Shown: positions 33,120 to 48,100 of the stretch, one piece after another
Numbering within the stretch: the first letter of the stretch is position 1
Layout: each line of letters starts with the position of its first letter
Assembly: GCA_964036195.1 (NCBI GenBank)
Contig: OZ038450.1
Location: 15,750,701-15,814,700, forward strand
Direction: 5' to 3'
Origin: Sphaerolaimus hirsutus
Taxonomy: Eukaryota > Nematoda > Chromadorea > Monhysterida > Sphaerolaimidae
DNA length: 64,000 bases
Program-made: the position numbers and the translations under genes
Notes under the pieces: generated by a model
The model's database searches: none
What the model saw: the letters and a program-made list of their open reading frames with translations, nothing else
Told to the model about the DNA's origin: nothing

Positions 33120-36100
33120 GTGCGTGTTTTAATGGACTCATATTTTTCGGGCATCCAGATTCGTTTGACCTCGATTTATTGGCGATTTTGCCAATTCCGA
33201 AAGTCCAATGCGTCGATACGCACTTATCGGCCATACGTCAGCTGAACCTATCGGTTTGCAGGAGAGGTCCGCTTTTCAGTTCATACAGAATTATATTTTG
33301 TAAACTGACATGTCCCGTGAACTAAAGTGCGTTTGAAACGATTTTCCGATCGACTGGTAGCTTCAGTTGCCGCACCGTCAACTAGCGTGCGTCGCGTCAT
33401 CGCTTTTTCGTTTGGGGTAAAGCCAAACAGTTAATTCGGGTCGCCCGAAAGAGAATTTGTCGGGCAAAAAAGCATTCACCCAGGCGGCGATCGCAACAAC
33501 AGAAGAGCCTTTGTTGGCAAACGCTGTCGCCAGCGGAGTTCAAGCAGCTACAGGAATACGCCTCGTGTAAGTTCTTTTTCACGTTTTACAATTCTTTTCC
33601 TTGGCATTCAGGCTATCTTTATTTGCGCTTTCAGACACAACGCGCACGATCAAAGAAACGGTGGACGAATTCGACACGAATGGCCAGTTTCCGGGCGGCT
33701 TCAGTGAGACCAACGTTGGTGTCTTCTCTGCTGCCGGGTTTCACTTCATTACAGAAATAGCACTTCTGGTGCCAGTCCCAGACCCTGTAAAATGTCAAAT
33801 GTCATGCAAAGTGCCAAAAGTCATGTAAAATGCCATGCAAAGTGCCAAAGGTCATGTAAAATGCAATGCAAAGTGGCAATAATAACCAACGATGGAAAAA
33901 ACACAGAAATTGAACACAGAAACTCATTGAGTTTCTGTGTTTTTGTTTTACACAGAAACACAGAAACTCACAAATTTTGAAAAACTCAAAACTCAAATGA
34001 GTTTTATTTTGGAGAACACAGAAACACAGAAACACGGAAACACAGAAAAGTTTTTTGAGTTTTTGAGTTTTTTTCAGCGAAGTGGTTGAACGCATTTTCA
34101 AAACGCACATGAATTCAGTTAAACTAAACAAGATAAGATATGCATGTATAGCATGTAAATATGTACATAATGTATTCAAATTTTATGATGGAACAAAAAA
34201 TAATTTAAGGATGGCATGCACATCTCCTGGTGGACATGTTTAAATATAGTTGTAGTTCAAATCAATTCTGTAGTCTTCCATACAGTGCACATCCATTGAA
34301 TAATTTTGGAGTACTGCGTAAATTGTCCTTTATGAGCATTTTGTTGATGCTGGTGTTGCGATGTGGGTGGATGTCCTCATTGAGGACATTTTTATGGACT
34401 TTTTTGACACTTGAATGAATACACTTATGTTATGTGGGGTTTAAAACATGTGCAAAACCAATATTTTATATGAAAACTGCTGTTTCCACATCAAAATGCT
34501 GTAAATCAGATTTTTTGGGGGGGGAAAACTCGAGTTTTTTAGACAAAAACTCGAATTTTATAGAAAAAAACTCAAAAAACTCAAGTTTTAACAAAAACAC
34601 AGAAATTAAAAACAGAGTTACTCAAGTTTTTTTTGATAAAAAACTCAAAACACAGGTATTCATTTTTGAAAAAAAAAACTCAAAACACAGAAAGTGTTTT
34701 TTTTTTGGAGAACTTACCCATCGTTGATAATAACTCAGTTACCGTATTTCTTCTAATAGAAGGGCGCCCTTCTATTTTTTTCGTCAAATTTTTTACCCGC
34801 CCCTCTATTGGAGACGCCCTTCTATTGGAGACCGCCCTTCTATTTTTTCGTCAACATTTCAGTCAATCTTTTCGAGTTCTGCCAAGGTTTTTCAAGGTGT
34901 TACGTAACAGACAGTGCATAGAATGACGATGCATGGAGTTCATTCTACATTTGATGTTAAAAAAGCATAAAATCAATGGACCAAAGCCATTCAATCACAG
35001 CGTCCTATGATATTTTTTTATGCATTTGGCACAATTCCAGCACTTTGTGTACCTTCTATTGGAGACCGCTCTCGTATTTATTTCGTGGCCCAAATTTAGT
35101 CGAAAAAGTGTACATTCTATTGGAGACGCCCTTCTATTGGAGACCCGCCCTTCTATTAGAAGAAATACGGTAATAATAATTACCGTATTTCCTCGAAATA
35201 CCCCCCGGCGGGTGATCGTTTCATAGTGGTCCCGAGAGGTGGGGGGGGGGTTAAAGGAGGGGGGAGGGTATTTCGAGGGGGGGGGTATTATTTCGCCAGA
35301 AATTTTTTCTAATCCTCGTACAAAATCGTCGTTTGTGATGTACACTGGGGTAGAAAAATGAATCAATAACTGACATGTATAGACTCCTGTAGACTAATAG
35401 TAGGACGTAGATGGTATAAACACTGTTCTAACGTGATTACGACATCGTTTTAACGTGTGTTCTGCACTACGCAGAACACAAACTGCAGTATTTGTCATGT
35501 ACGTTCTCTTTACACTCAATCTGGGCGGGGGGGGGGGGTATTTCGAGGGGGGGGGGGGTGATTGTTTCATAGTGGTCTCGAGAGGGGGGGGGGGGGTCAA
35601 ACCGAGGGGGGTATTTCGAGGGGGGGTATTTCGAGGAAATACGGTAATTAATATTAAAAAGCTTACTTGTTGGCTGTTTACCAACTGAATATCTTGATGT
35701 GGAAAAAGTTTTTCATGCAAATATGCGCATTTTCCGCGCAGATGGTGTGCTACGAGGACTTTTGTCTTTTCCTGCGGCACTACCTGGAAGCGGACGTGCC
35801 CGACGAGCTGTGCGAGCACCTTTTCATGTCGTTCGTCAAGCGCAAGCCCAGCGTCGCGCCGCTGCACATGGAGGCGGCCGCCGCGGCTGCCGCTAAACAG
35901 ATCAAAGGTAAAATATGCACTCGGCCCTATCGATTGACATGATAGGCGACATGAGTTGTGGCGGTGTGAGGTTTTTTTTGAGCATTGTCATTGGATAGTT
36001 TATCGATTGAACGATTGAGTTTGAATGTGTAGACTCCATCCTAGCATGAATAGCTTAGATACGCAGTCTTTTACCATATTCTAAAATTTATATAAATGCG

Positions 36101-39100
36101 GTGATTTCTGCAAGCGGGGGGGGGGGGGAGTGATGCGCGAAATTCAAAAAATTTCTGGCAAAATAATGAAATGAATCCCCCTCGAACAACCCCCTCGAAC
36201 AACCCCACTCGAACAACCCCCTCAAACAACCCCCCCTCCCTCCTCAAAATGTTCACTCTGAAAAAATAACCCCCCAGGGGGATAATTCGAGGAAATACAG
36301 AGCTACAGATCTCCAAGCCACCACAACTCGTGTCGCGCCTGTATTCAAACGGCGGCGTCAGGCGCTACGTTGCTTTTGAGCGCGCCCGTATTGGCTGGTA
36401 AAAATTTTTGCTTGGGAAACTTTTACCGTTTACTTGAAGCCCATTCGCTGGATATGTTTGATATGCTCGCACTGTAGGCTGAATCCCCTTTTTTGTGCTT
36501 ATTTTATTCGGTGTTCATGAGTCCCGGGTTGACATAATCACAATACAGCCACAAGAGACCAGAGTTGCGAAAACGTATTTACGTTTACCCGAAATACCCG
36601 GTTATTCGGGTATTTATACTTACGTTTACGTTTACGCTTTCCAAAAATACCGTTACGCTTTGTTACGTTTTCCTGGCACAATTACCCGGGTACCAGAGAA
36701 AACGTAAAAAATATGCTACATGGAACCGTATTGTTTGACAAATGTAGTGTATTATGATAAGTTCAACATGTTCTAATATTGAGGAGTTCTAATTCCGCAA
36801 TTGGAGAACTCAAACACCAATTTGTAAGTGAAAAGTAAAAAGTTGAAGGAAATTATTTTTGTGAGGGAGAACTGAAATGCAAATAAAAAGTAATTTTGAG
36901 TGTTTTTTCATGACTGGCCATTTGTCTTTTAACTTGCCATTTCACTTACAAATTTACTTTTCTTTCAATTTTTACTTGCTTTTCCACCTGCCATTACTTC
37001 TCACTCATACATTTTTTTTAGTTCTCCTGTTACGGAATTAACACCTTAAGGCCCTACACCCACTAGTTGACAACGACGAAAAATGTCAACTCCAATCCCC
37101 ATTCAATATCCCGATCCCATCTTTCTAAATATATATATATATATATAAAATACAGGTAAGCAGAAAATGTCGATGGAGATCATATGAACATCCATAATGT
37201 TGTAAAAAAAACATTGTGGTTTTTTTGTATTCTCTGATAGCGGAAGCACTTAATATAATTTTTACGTTTACGTTTTATTTTACGTTTTCCCCGGTATTTT
37301 AAAAATACCTTACGTTTTAGTATTTATACTTTTGATTTGAAAAAGGTATTTACATTTACGTTTACGTTTTCCAAAAATACCAGTATTTGTACAACTCTGC
37401 AAGAGACACGATTACTTTATGCAATGTGCTAATGGCGCTAGGCGCACTGAATTTTGGGTTATGCGTCCGAACGTTTTTTAAGTGCAGAAAAAAGAAATCC
37501 AGTGAACAGAAAACTGTTTAATGATAAAAGTCAGACGTACATGCGAATTGCTGATAGGACTAGAGTAGCAATCCCTCAAACGTTTCTGTTGGGCTTGTCG
37601 TACTTAGAAAAAAATGAAATTTGCAAGAATATCAGTTCTGCAACCGTTGTTCAAAAAGTTGGGACGCATAAGCCAAAATTTAGTGTGCTTAGCGTGTATC
37701 ATGGGATTTAAAACGCACCGAATGTTGTAAGCACAGAATATACCTACCTAATTAGTATTTAGCACACCTGCAACTGCATAAATATGTAGGGTCGCGATCA
37801 CTGAATGATTTATTCGGCGACGATGGCTCATGTGAGTTTGGTTATAGTGAAAACGAAACTTGGCACGTGCTCGCATGCTTTTGAATAACGGCTTGCTGTT
37901 TGATGTCGATTTAACCATTCTTTGTGTGAATTTGGGGGGTTATAGCAGTTTTCCAATTACCGTATTTCCTCGAAATACCCCCCGGGGGGTGATTGTTTCA
38001 TAGTGGTCCCGAGAGGGGGGGGGGGGTTAAACGAGGGGGGGGGGTATTTCGAGGGGGGGGGGGTTATTGTTTCACAAGAAAATTTTTGAAAACCAAGTAC
38101 GAAATTGTCGTCTGAAACGTACGCAGACGTCGAAAAATGCAACAAAAACCGCCATTTATAAGGTTCTGTAGACTAATATTAGTATGTAGATGGTATGTAC
38201 ACTGTTCTAACGTGACACCGACATTGTTTTAACGTGTGTTCTGCAGTACACTGAACACAAACTACAGTTATTGTCATGTACGTTCCCTTTACACTCAATT
38301 TGGGGGGGGGGTATTTCGAGGGGGGGGGTGATTGTTTCATAGTGGTCTCGAGAGGGGGGGGTCAAACGAGGGGGGGGGGGTATTTCAAGGGGGGGGGGGT
38401 ATTTCGAGGAAATACGGTATTGCTGCGCCGACACCACCGATTTCATTGTTCTCTTAACCACAATTCTGAGACGGGAGCTTAGACAATTTGGTTACACATA
38501 TCCGGTGCCAGTTCCGCAAATTGAGAAGTGCGAAGTAAAATGGCAAATGCGAAGTGAAATGAGAAGTGAGAAGTGAGAAGTGAATTGAGAGGAATATTGG
38601 CAAAAGCGAAGTGAAATGGCAAGTAAATTGGCAAAAGCGAAGTGAAAAACATAAAAATTAAGTTCGCTTTGCCAATTTCCTTCTCACTTCACTTCTCATT
38701 TCACTTAGCATTTGCTATTTTACATCTCACTTCTCAATTTGCGGAACTGGTCCCACCCTAGGTTGCATTTAAAAACGTTCAAAACGTTTCTTCAACCCCG
38801 CATTCACCCAAAAGGTCCACCCTATCAGCCAACTCTGTTAGCTGGAAAACAATTTACCCCTCCCTTCAATACCCCCTGTTAGACGAGGACATTTCTAAAC
38901 AGCAAAACCTGTGCATCTAAAAGATGACTGCTAATTTAGATGTGAATATTATTTTGATGTGAACAGGTGGTATTTTGAAAAACGGGCTTCAGCACCAGGG
39001 TGGCACCTCTGAAAACCGCAAAGGCACCGTACCGGCACCGGTGGCGGTGCGGTGCCCAGCACTTTCAAGAATGGACATTGGGCGCGTGTGCATGGATTGA

Positions 39101-42100
39101 AGTGCAAGGTACCGCAACTTTCACCGTCTGTCAATTGACGATAGTTAAATATGAATTTGGTACATTACCTGCATCGTCCACATTTCCCACGCTGCATTTC
39201 GTCTAACAATCTTTTCCTACCGCTTGTGTGACATCTTTTGCGACATCATATTTTTACATCAAATGTTTTTCTACCTTTCCTTTCCAAATGTAAAATGTCC
39301 TATCTGCGAACACTTCGCGGTGTGCCGCCTGGTCATACCGAAATATTTACTGAATATTTCACCGTACTGCTGCGATTACAGCTCGAAGCAAAATTCGACT
39401 CAGCGTAAAATTGATTTTTGGGCGTAAAATTAATTACAGGTGAATGGATAAATAAATATACGACGTTGTAATTTCAGTCAAAGAAAGCGCATATGCAGAT
39501 GTTTCGAAAACTTATCAGTTTATTTAAATTTGTACCAGAAGTTATGAATTTTGGCACAAATTTTTTTAATTTTGCGCCATAAGTAGCGTAAAATTACAGT
39601 GTAAAATTAAAAAAATTTGCGCCTTAATTCATGACTTCTAGTACAATTAAAATGAACTGATGAGCTTTCGACACAAGAAACATCTGCATATGCGCTTTCT
39701 TTGACTAAAATTACAACGTCGTATGTTTATCCTTTCACCTGTAATCAATTTTACGCCCAAAAATCAATTTTACGCTGGGTCGAATTTTACGTCGAGCTGT
39801 AATCGCAGCATACACACGGACTGAAAAAGACACTTGTATCCTGGTGCAAACAAGGCCGCGCCGGTAAAAAAATGAAATGACCACACAAATTGACAAAAGC
39901 AAAAGACACCACCAAAACCATTCCCCCGTGCACACACGCACAAACAGGTGTGATCACAACGTCAGAAAAACTGCAGGCTATTCGGACGCGTCGCGGTCGC
40001 CGTCCTCGCTGGAGCAGTCGGCGCGCAGCAGCGGCAGCGGGCTGGCCGGCCGCTTGGGCGACAAGATGGCCGTGCTGTCGAACAGACTCCAGCAGTCAGT
40101 CGCAAAGTCCAGTTGGTTCGGATTGATTCAGTGTGACGATTTTGTGCGCAGTTGTGATTTACTTGTGGCTGTTAAAATACTTGTAGTGTAGTTGTGCACT
40201 ACCGACGATCCCCTGGCAAGCTGATCGTCACCATTTTCAGCATTCACCAAATATTATGAAATATTTAAAGATTCCTCGACGACTAGTAAATAATATGAAA
40301 ATGTCTACACAGAAACAAAAGTTCATAGTTTGCAATCATCAGTTGGCCCCGCCATTCGGCCACGCTTTCACCCGAACGCAGACAGCTACCACAACGTGTT
40401 CCTGTCGCACGCGTCCTCGTGCAGCCAGAACGCCGGCGTGTCGGACGCGTGTCGCAGCGCCAGACTCGCCTTGCCCTCGCACGGTATCGTTAGCTTTCGC
40501 CACTGCGCCTTGTGCCACATTATATGCCCGACAATTGAGCTCTACGGCATTCAATCAGAAAGCGCTTTAATATATTATAACAATTAATCGGGCTGCCCAA
40601 CAGAATCGGGCTAATTCAACTTGCAAAATATTGGGCAAATTTAACTTGACGCCTGGAGCTTTTCAAGTTCATTGTCAATCAACGCTCTTTTGCCGCCTCC
40701 AAGGTCAACAGCGCGCCGCCAGCCAAATCAGCATAGTGCGACAGTCGCCCTCGCCGCCGCCCGGCCTGCAAAAAAATGCGGCGAGAGGCCGCGTCGACAG
40801 CAACGACAGCGACGAACTCCGGCTGCGGCAGTCGGTGGGCATCGAGCCGAGCGCGGTCAATCTGAATTCGGTGCGCGTGCAGCTCAAAGAGGTCATCTGC
40901 TACCTGTCGCTATTGGAGGGCGGGCGGCCGGAGGATAAATTAGAGTGTAGGTTTGCCATTGTCGGGTTTTCACGTTGAAAAATATTCATGAGGTTCCCAT
41001 AGTTTTAGCAAACGAGAAAAGCGATCAAATCCAACTATACACAGTAAAGATCATATTTAGTAGCAATAAGTCCATAACGACATTCTGTTAGGTTACTGTA
41101 AGTAGAGTAGGTAAATAGGTTGTAATATGTATCATTATTGCCTTTGACTCATACAGTCTGCTGCAATAACGATGTGATTTGATTAGGTGATACACATTCA
41201 CTTCGAGATTATTCACATCACAACAGAAAAACGTATTTACATGAGTTTTGTATTTATTTACTAGGCTAGTGTCTAAATGAGAGTTTGTAACATTGGTAAT
41301 TCATATAGGTAAATTCTATGTACCTACCTAGATAGATCCATATGCATTTGTTGGTTGTATAGGTAACCTACCTATATTTAAAAAAACAAGGCAATAAAAA
41401 ATGAATCTCAGGATTCAGGGTCAACCTTCCAAAACAACCGAAATATTTCGCCCCCTTATCCATACCAAAAGCATTGCCCCGCCTCCACACTTGCAGTCGT
41501 GTTCCACCTGTACGACCAGGACGGGAACGGGGTGCTGGACGCGTGCGAAACCGAACAAATCGTGGAACAAATGCTCAACGTTGCTCGCTACCTCGAATGG
41601 GACACCATTGAGTTGGAGCCGGTCTGCTTTTTGGGAACGGACATTTATCGACGCTGTGCTTAGTTATGCTGACGTGTGGCCGTGAAAGCCATTTTTCGAC
41701 CCTTTTTCAATACTTATTGTGACTTTTTATACTTGTGACGAGGCCATGCGTAGTATACCTGCGTATCTACCTAATAGCAAGGGCTAATTTCGCAATTGGA
41801 ATCGTAAAAAGAACATTTTAGGAGTGAGAAGTGAAATGAGAAGTAAACCTTTTACTCATCTTCTACCTAACTTTTTACTTCTCGTTTCACTTCACACTTC
41901 TCATTTTAATTTGTTTTCACTTCTCACCTCTCATTTTATTTACTTCTCATTTCTCATTTTACTTTTCACTTCTAAAATGGTTTTTTATTCCTTCACTTGC
42001 GGTATTGGCACTTCCAATTTATTGAATAAAATATTACCATTCATGCAGTCAGCAATTTTTCAGATAGTATCGATGTCGACAATACGAACAAGTAAATATT

Positions 42101-45100
42101 TTACCTTGACGTCGAATATGCTAAAAGTGACCAATTTTTCACGTATATTCATCCAAATATGGTAGCATTCATTGTATAGCATTCTGTCCGTCCAGTATAC
42201 CGTATTTCCTCTAAATACACCCAGGGGGTTTATTTTGTGAGAATTTTGAGGGGGGGGGGAGTATTTCGAGGGGGGGGGCGTTTATTAATGCATAGTGCCC
42301 ATTTTGAGGGGGGTATTTCGAGGAAATACGGTACTCACATTTAAAATCACTCCACACATGGATGTATGGTCCATCCAATGTGCACATTCAGATCGTGCGC
42401 GACATGATGCGCGAGATCGACTACGACGACGACGGCACCGTCACACTGGACGAGTGGAAGCGCGGCGGCTTGACCACGATCCCGCTGCTCGTGCTGCTCG
42501 GCTTCGACCAGGTTGGCACCGCGCTCGTTTTTAGAGCTTGTTTTCAAGTGTTTTGAAAAGGTTCGAGAGTGTATTCTTTGGTTGCGACTGAGTTGAATTG
42601 ACTCGATAGGTTTTTTAAGGGCAGCTCTGTTATTTTGTTGTATAAGTACAGGGTGGCCCACGTCAGGCGCACGGTTTCAATTTGCTCCCAACACGTCAAT
42701 TTTTAATGAAAATTGCTAAAATTTGGTATGGCAGTAGATAAATGTACCGCATTTGTTGTGTTAAGTGCACGGTGTTACATTGCAAGATTTCATGTCAGAA
42801 TTTGAAGCATTGGACATGTTGAACATGAACAATTTCCTATGTGTTTGAATGCAGTGCATGTCAGGTGCACGGTTTTAATTCTCTACCAAAGCTTCAAAAC
42901 TTCGTAAAAATAGTCGAAATTTGGCATGGTAGTAGAAAAATGTACCCCATTTAAATAGTATGTTAAGCGCACACATTGATATCGCTAAATTTTCACATTG
43001 ATCACACAATCGGACACATTCAAACACGTATTAAACTGTGCTCATGTTCCGACATGAAATTTTCGATATAAACTGTGCACTTAACACAACAAATGGGGTA
43101 CATTTATCTACCCCATTACCAATTTTAACAGTTTTCATAAAAAATTGACTTGTTGGGAGCAGATTGAAACCACGCGCCTGTCGTGGGCCACCCTGTATAA
43201 TCTAAAATTACAATATCCGATAAATTTCCTGCTAAACTTTCCGATAGTGAAACCAATGTTTCTACCTAATTATCTTTTTGAAAGAATTTATACTTTTCGG
43301 TTCATTGTTAAGATTTTTAATAGATTTCAATGCAAAGTGCTCGGTCGATAGACCATTGCTTCGGATGCAACGAATCGAGCTGCCTTAAAAAACTTATGGG
43401 GCTAATAAAATGACACAGTGGGAGGCTAGCATCTATTTTGCGGTATTTTCGTGGGTATTCAATTTGCTTATTCGGAATTTTCAAATTGCGTGGCACCCTG
43501 ACATGTGACATGTGAGAAATAGGATTAAATGGAGTGTGCTACATTGCACATACAAGCACATATCACAGTTTGTCTCCCTGCACATGCCGCAGTGCTCATA
43601 TCACAGTTTGTAACCCTGCACATGCCCGAGGGCTCAGATCACATGTCGCTGTGCTCATTGCACATACGCGGGGCGGTGTTGTGGAATTGCGTGTGCGCAC
43701 ATTGCGTATGTGTATTTATCATGATACTCAATTTGAAAACACATGTGACATGCATGCCAATAATTAGAATAAGTACTCTAATGAATAAGAATAAGAATAA
43801 TTAATAATAGATAAGTACCATGTTAAGGAAGGTGCAAATGCGCGGCTGGCAGCATGAACGATTAGAAGTGGTGACATTGATTGTGTGTTAAATTACTTTT
43901 GGCGTCAGTTGATTGACTTCAATTGGCATAAATTTATTTTCTTGTGTTTTAATAAGTTGAAAAATGTATCAGTTTAATGGCATGTGACACATTTACAAAT
44001 GTACAGCACATCGACAGTATACAGCCATTTACAAATATCAAAAAATGAAATCAATAGATTATCTGTGAAATAAATTGCAGAGACATGTTAGACTGTTACA
44101 TAATAGTAGAATTATCTATAATGTTATCTTGAATAACTCCCCATTTTGAATATACCCCAGTGTATACCAGTAACGAGCTGAAAATTAGAATGAAAAAATG
44201 CACCCAAGGGAGTTTTTCATGGTAACAAGTTAGTAAATATGTAGTTTATCTGCTGACAAAAATTGATATTATGTAGGTTAACAAATTGACCACAAAATAA
44301 AATGTTTAATTTAAGTAAAAATGGTAGCACATTCTCAACAAAAATGACATAAAATTTGAAATGGTATAAAATGAAAAAATTGTAACCACCAAAATCTGCA
44401 GAAAACTTTGACAGAAATTCTAACAAAATCAACAGAACACATTTGGAAATAAAATGGAGAAAAAAAATACCACATTTCCTCAAAATACGCCCCTTGAAGG
44501 ACCCCTCCCCACTTGAAAAACCCCAGGTCTGAACGGGCAGGAAAAATTACCTACCCCCACAAAATATGTCCATCTGAACATGATACATCTGGAAATATTT
44601 GCTGCCGATTTCCATCACAGCTGTGTATCTATGTTGATGTGTCAAAACATTCCCATATTTGAAAATGTTTATTACTGGTTTTGGGTATGTAAAAGTCTAT
44701 TATTTACTATGATTTTCAAATGAATAATGATTGACAAAATAATACCCCCTCAAATGAACTCCTCTCAAAATTTGCTGATGAAGTAATAAAACCCTGGGGT
44801 ATTTTGAGGAAATACGGTCAGCACCAGGAAAAAAATATGTTAAATGTGATCTACCCCATTTCCACAACACCGCCCCGCGTATGTGCAATGAGCACAGCGA
44901 CATGTGATCTGAGCCCTCGGGCATGTGCAGGGTTACAAACTGTGATATGAGCACTGCGGCATGTGCAGGGAGACAAACTGTGATATGTGCTTGTATGTTA
45001 AATGTGATCTACCCGATTAAATGTTTCATCAGACTTAGTTTGCACCTGCAAGTTTTCTTGCGCCGACGTCACGCTGTTATTACATCATTCACGCAAGAGT

Positions 45101-48100
45101 TTTAGCAGAATAATCATTGAATAATCTAAAAAATCATTGAAAATGCTCGTCTGTGTCTGCAAAAAGAAATTGGATTAAACTGAGAAGATTGTATGTTAGG
45201 TAGCAGCATAGATTGCGGTACCTACAGTGCGTTCCACGTTAAATCAGAAGATCAATTTTAAAAAAAAAATTTTAAACCAGTATGTATAATACAATAATTA
45301 TAATTAATGATGTATGTATCAATATATCAACGTAATTAAAAAATGCATAAGTCCTATTTTCATGCATGCAAATCCTACCTATTTTCACATTCTTCTAAAA
45401 CATATACCCTAAATCCTCGAACTTCATTGTATAGATGCAGTCTGTCAACTCATTTAATTCAGTATTTAACTGTCCAACAAATACAAAAAGATGAGTATGC
45501 ACTGCGTAAACATCATGTATTTGCTGTCGCTGCCGTAGGCTAATTTTATTTTGTATTTTTGTATTGTATCCTTTCATCCAGATGGGCGGAGTTATTCAAG
45601 AGGGGGTGTTATTCAACGAGGCAGTTTTTTCTTCACCTCGCCAACAGGGGGAAGTTATTCAAGGGGCAGTTATTTTTTCTTCACCTCGTCAACAGGGGGG
45701 AGTTATTCAAGGGGGAGTTATTCGAGGAGGGTTTCATTCTAGTATTTGTCGTAGGTAGGAAGCCGCGAAACTTAGTGCGCCGTCTTGACAGCGAAATTTC
45801 ATAATTATCGCCTGCACGGATGCTCTTGGCTTTTCCCCTTCGATTTAGCAGCGTTTGTCAATGTAACAGTAATTTGTCAATGTGGGCATCGTTCTTTCTA
45901 ATTACTCTTCTGTAACTACCTTATTTCATATTGCTTGTTACATTTAATCGCACAAATCGCTTACCAAACATTTTCATTCAAAAACGTTTCGAACAAATCT
46001 CGACAAATTCCCCAAATATCACGGAACATTCACTCACACTATATTTTCAACTCTAAAGTATTTTTTCAAGGAAATATAGTATTCAGGGTTCATTCATTCA
46101 TTTATTCGTCACGTGCGTTCATCTATCTACGGTGATATTTTTATAGTGACGTGGGTGTTTGTAAATCGTCAAATTACGTCCATTCGAAAACCACGTGTTT
46201 GTGAGGTCAGCAATACTGAAATATAAATGGATATTTAGTTTCTGCGTCTTCTAATTGCAACTGGACGTCACATTTTTTAGTTCGCTCACAGATGGACTTT
46301 ATTGGCTTCATTTCAATTTTTTGTTCAGATTTCGATATTTAAATATAAAAGAATCCCTTCCCACGCGCTTTCTGTTGTTGTTGTTGACGATCTCATGCAG
46401 CGAATATAATTACTTTTTTTGGCCCAACGGATGTTCACGATGTGTTATAGTAGTTTTTACATATACCGCATAATCTTGAATACCAGCAATTTTGATTAAA
46501 CGTGGATGTAGCGCCACGCATGGGTTTTTGAATGGACAATACCTGCCCTTGTTTCGGCTATTTTTGGGTAGGTGTGCTATTGATTCTTTTTGTAATTCTC
46601 TCATCCCGCTGATTTTAGTGGGGTAACTTTGGCATCGGACAAAATGTTCACTAAAATAATTTCCAAATTTGCTTCACCACAATTTGCTTGCCGCATTGCA
46701 GTGCAGTGCTTTTTTGATCTGATCCATTTTAACTGTGTTAATCTGCTCATTGTTTATCCTTCTTCTAATTAAAATGCACGCTAAGAGAGCTAACCACACA
46801 GCTAAAACGTGTTAACGTTCACTGGAAAAATACATGTACTCAATTGCTGAGCAGATACACATTTACGTTTCCTTCCAAAAAGTACTTAGGTATACTTGCC
46901 TTTACGTATACTTTTTGTAAGTATCTCAGTACATAAAACGTTTTGAATGCTGATTGCTGATATTTTTGGGGAAAATTGGGGAATTTTTTTTTAACTTTAG
47001 CAACTTCGGTTAGAGGAACCTTAACCTGTGAAGGCATGGCATGCCTCATGTACAATTGTGTGCAAATAGTCTTAATTATGTTCATAGTATTTTTGTTGTT
47101 AATAACAGTAACATGGTGCTAAACAAGTTCAGCCACTGTAGTTCAGCCTACTACAATGGTTCATGCAAATACAATACTTGTAGTTTGTTTTATACTTGTG
47201 AGTTGTTTATCTCATCCAGTCATGAGTTCAATTCCCAATTGCAGCGAACAACAACATTTGTATTACCTCAGTTGTCCCTTTGTGCTGTTTACTGCGAGGC
47301 TTCGTGTCGGGTTAATTCATGCATAAACTTTTTTCATGGCTACCTTTTTGTTCTATGTTTAGCTTGTAACTTCATTGTAAACACCCCACTTGTGTGTAAA
47401 TATGGAACACATCTATAGGTAGTGTCAATGGTGCTAATGGCGCTGCACACACTAGTTTACTAACGGTAAACTAGGAATTTGGTAAACTCATTTTTCAGCT
47501 TCTGAGTGCATCTGAGTTTACCGAAATGAGCTGTTCGTCAACTACAGTTGACGGAGATTAAAAATAACCCGTTCCGGTAAACTCAGATGCGCGCAGAAGC
47601 TAAAAAATGAGTTTACCAAATTCTTACTTTTCCGTTAGTAAACTAGTGTGTGCAGCGGCAATATGGTGCTGCACACACTAGTTTACTAACGGTAAATTAA
47701 GGATTTGGTAAACTCATTTTTCAGTTTCTGAGCGCATCTGAGTTTACTGGACTGAGCTATTCGTCAACTACAGTTGACGGAGATTAAAAATTACACATTC
47801 CGGTAAACTCAGATGCGATCAGAAGCTATAAAATAAGTTTAACAAATTCTTAGTTTACCGTTAGTAAACTATTTTGTGTGTGCAGCGCCAATAGAAAAGC
47901 TTGAGAAAAAGCCATTTCCCAATTAAGGCCGAATAGCTCAGAAAAAGTTTTGTATTGATCATCGACCTCAATCGAAATCGAACTCAATCGGCACACGAAT
48001 ATTAAATTTTTCAAACACATTTTAGGGCATAGGTATTTACGGTCCGAAAATAATGCTGAGGTGTTCGGTACCCATCCGTGGAACAAAGAACCATTTTGGA

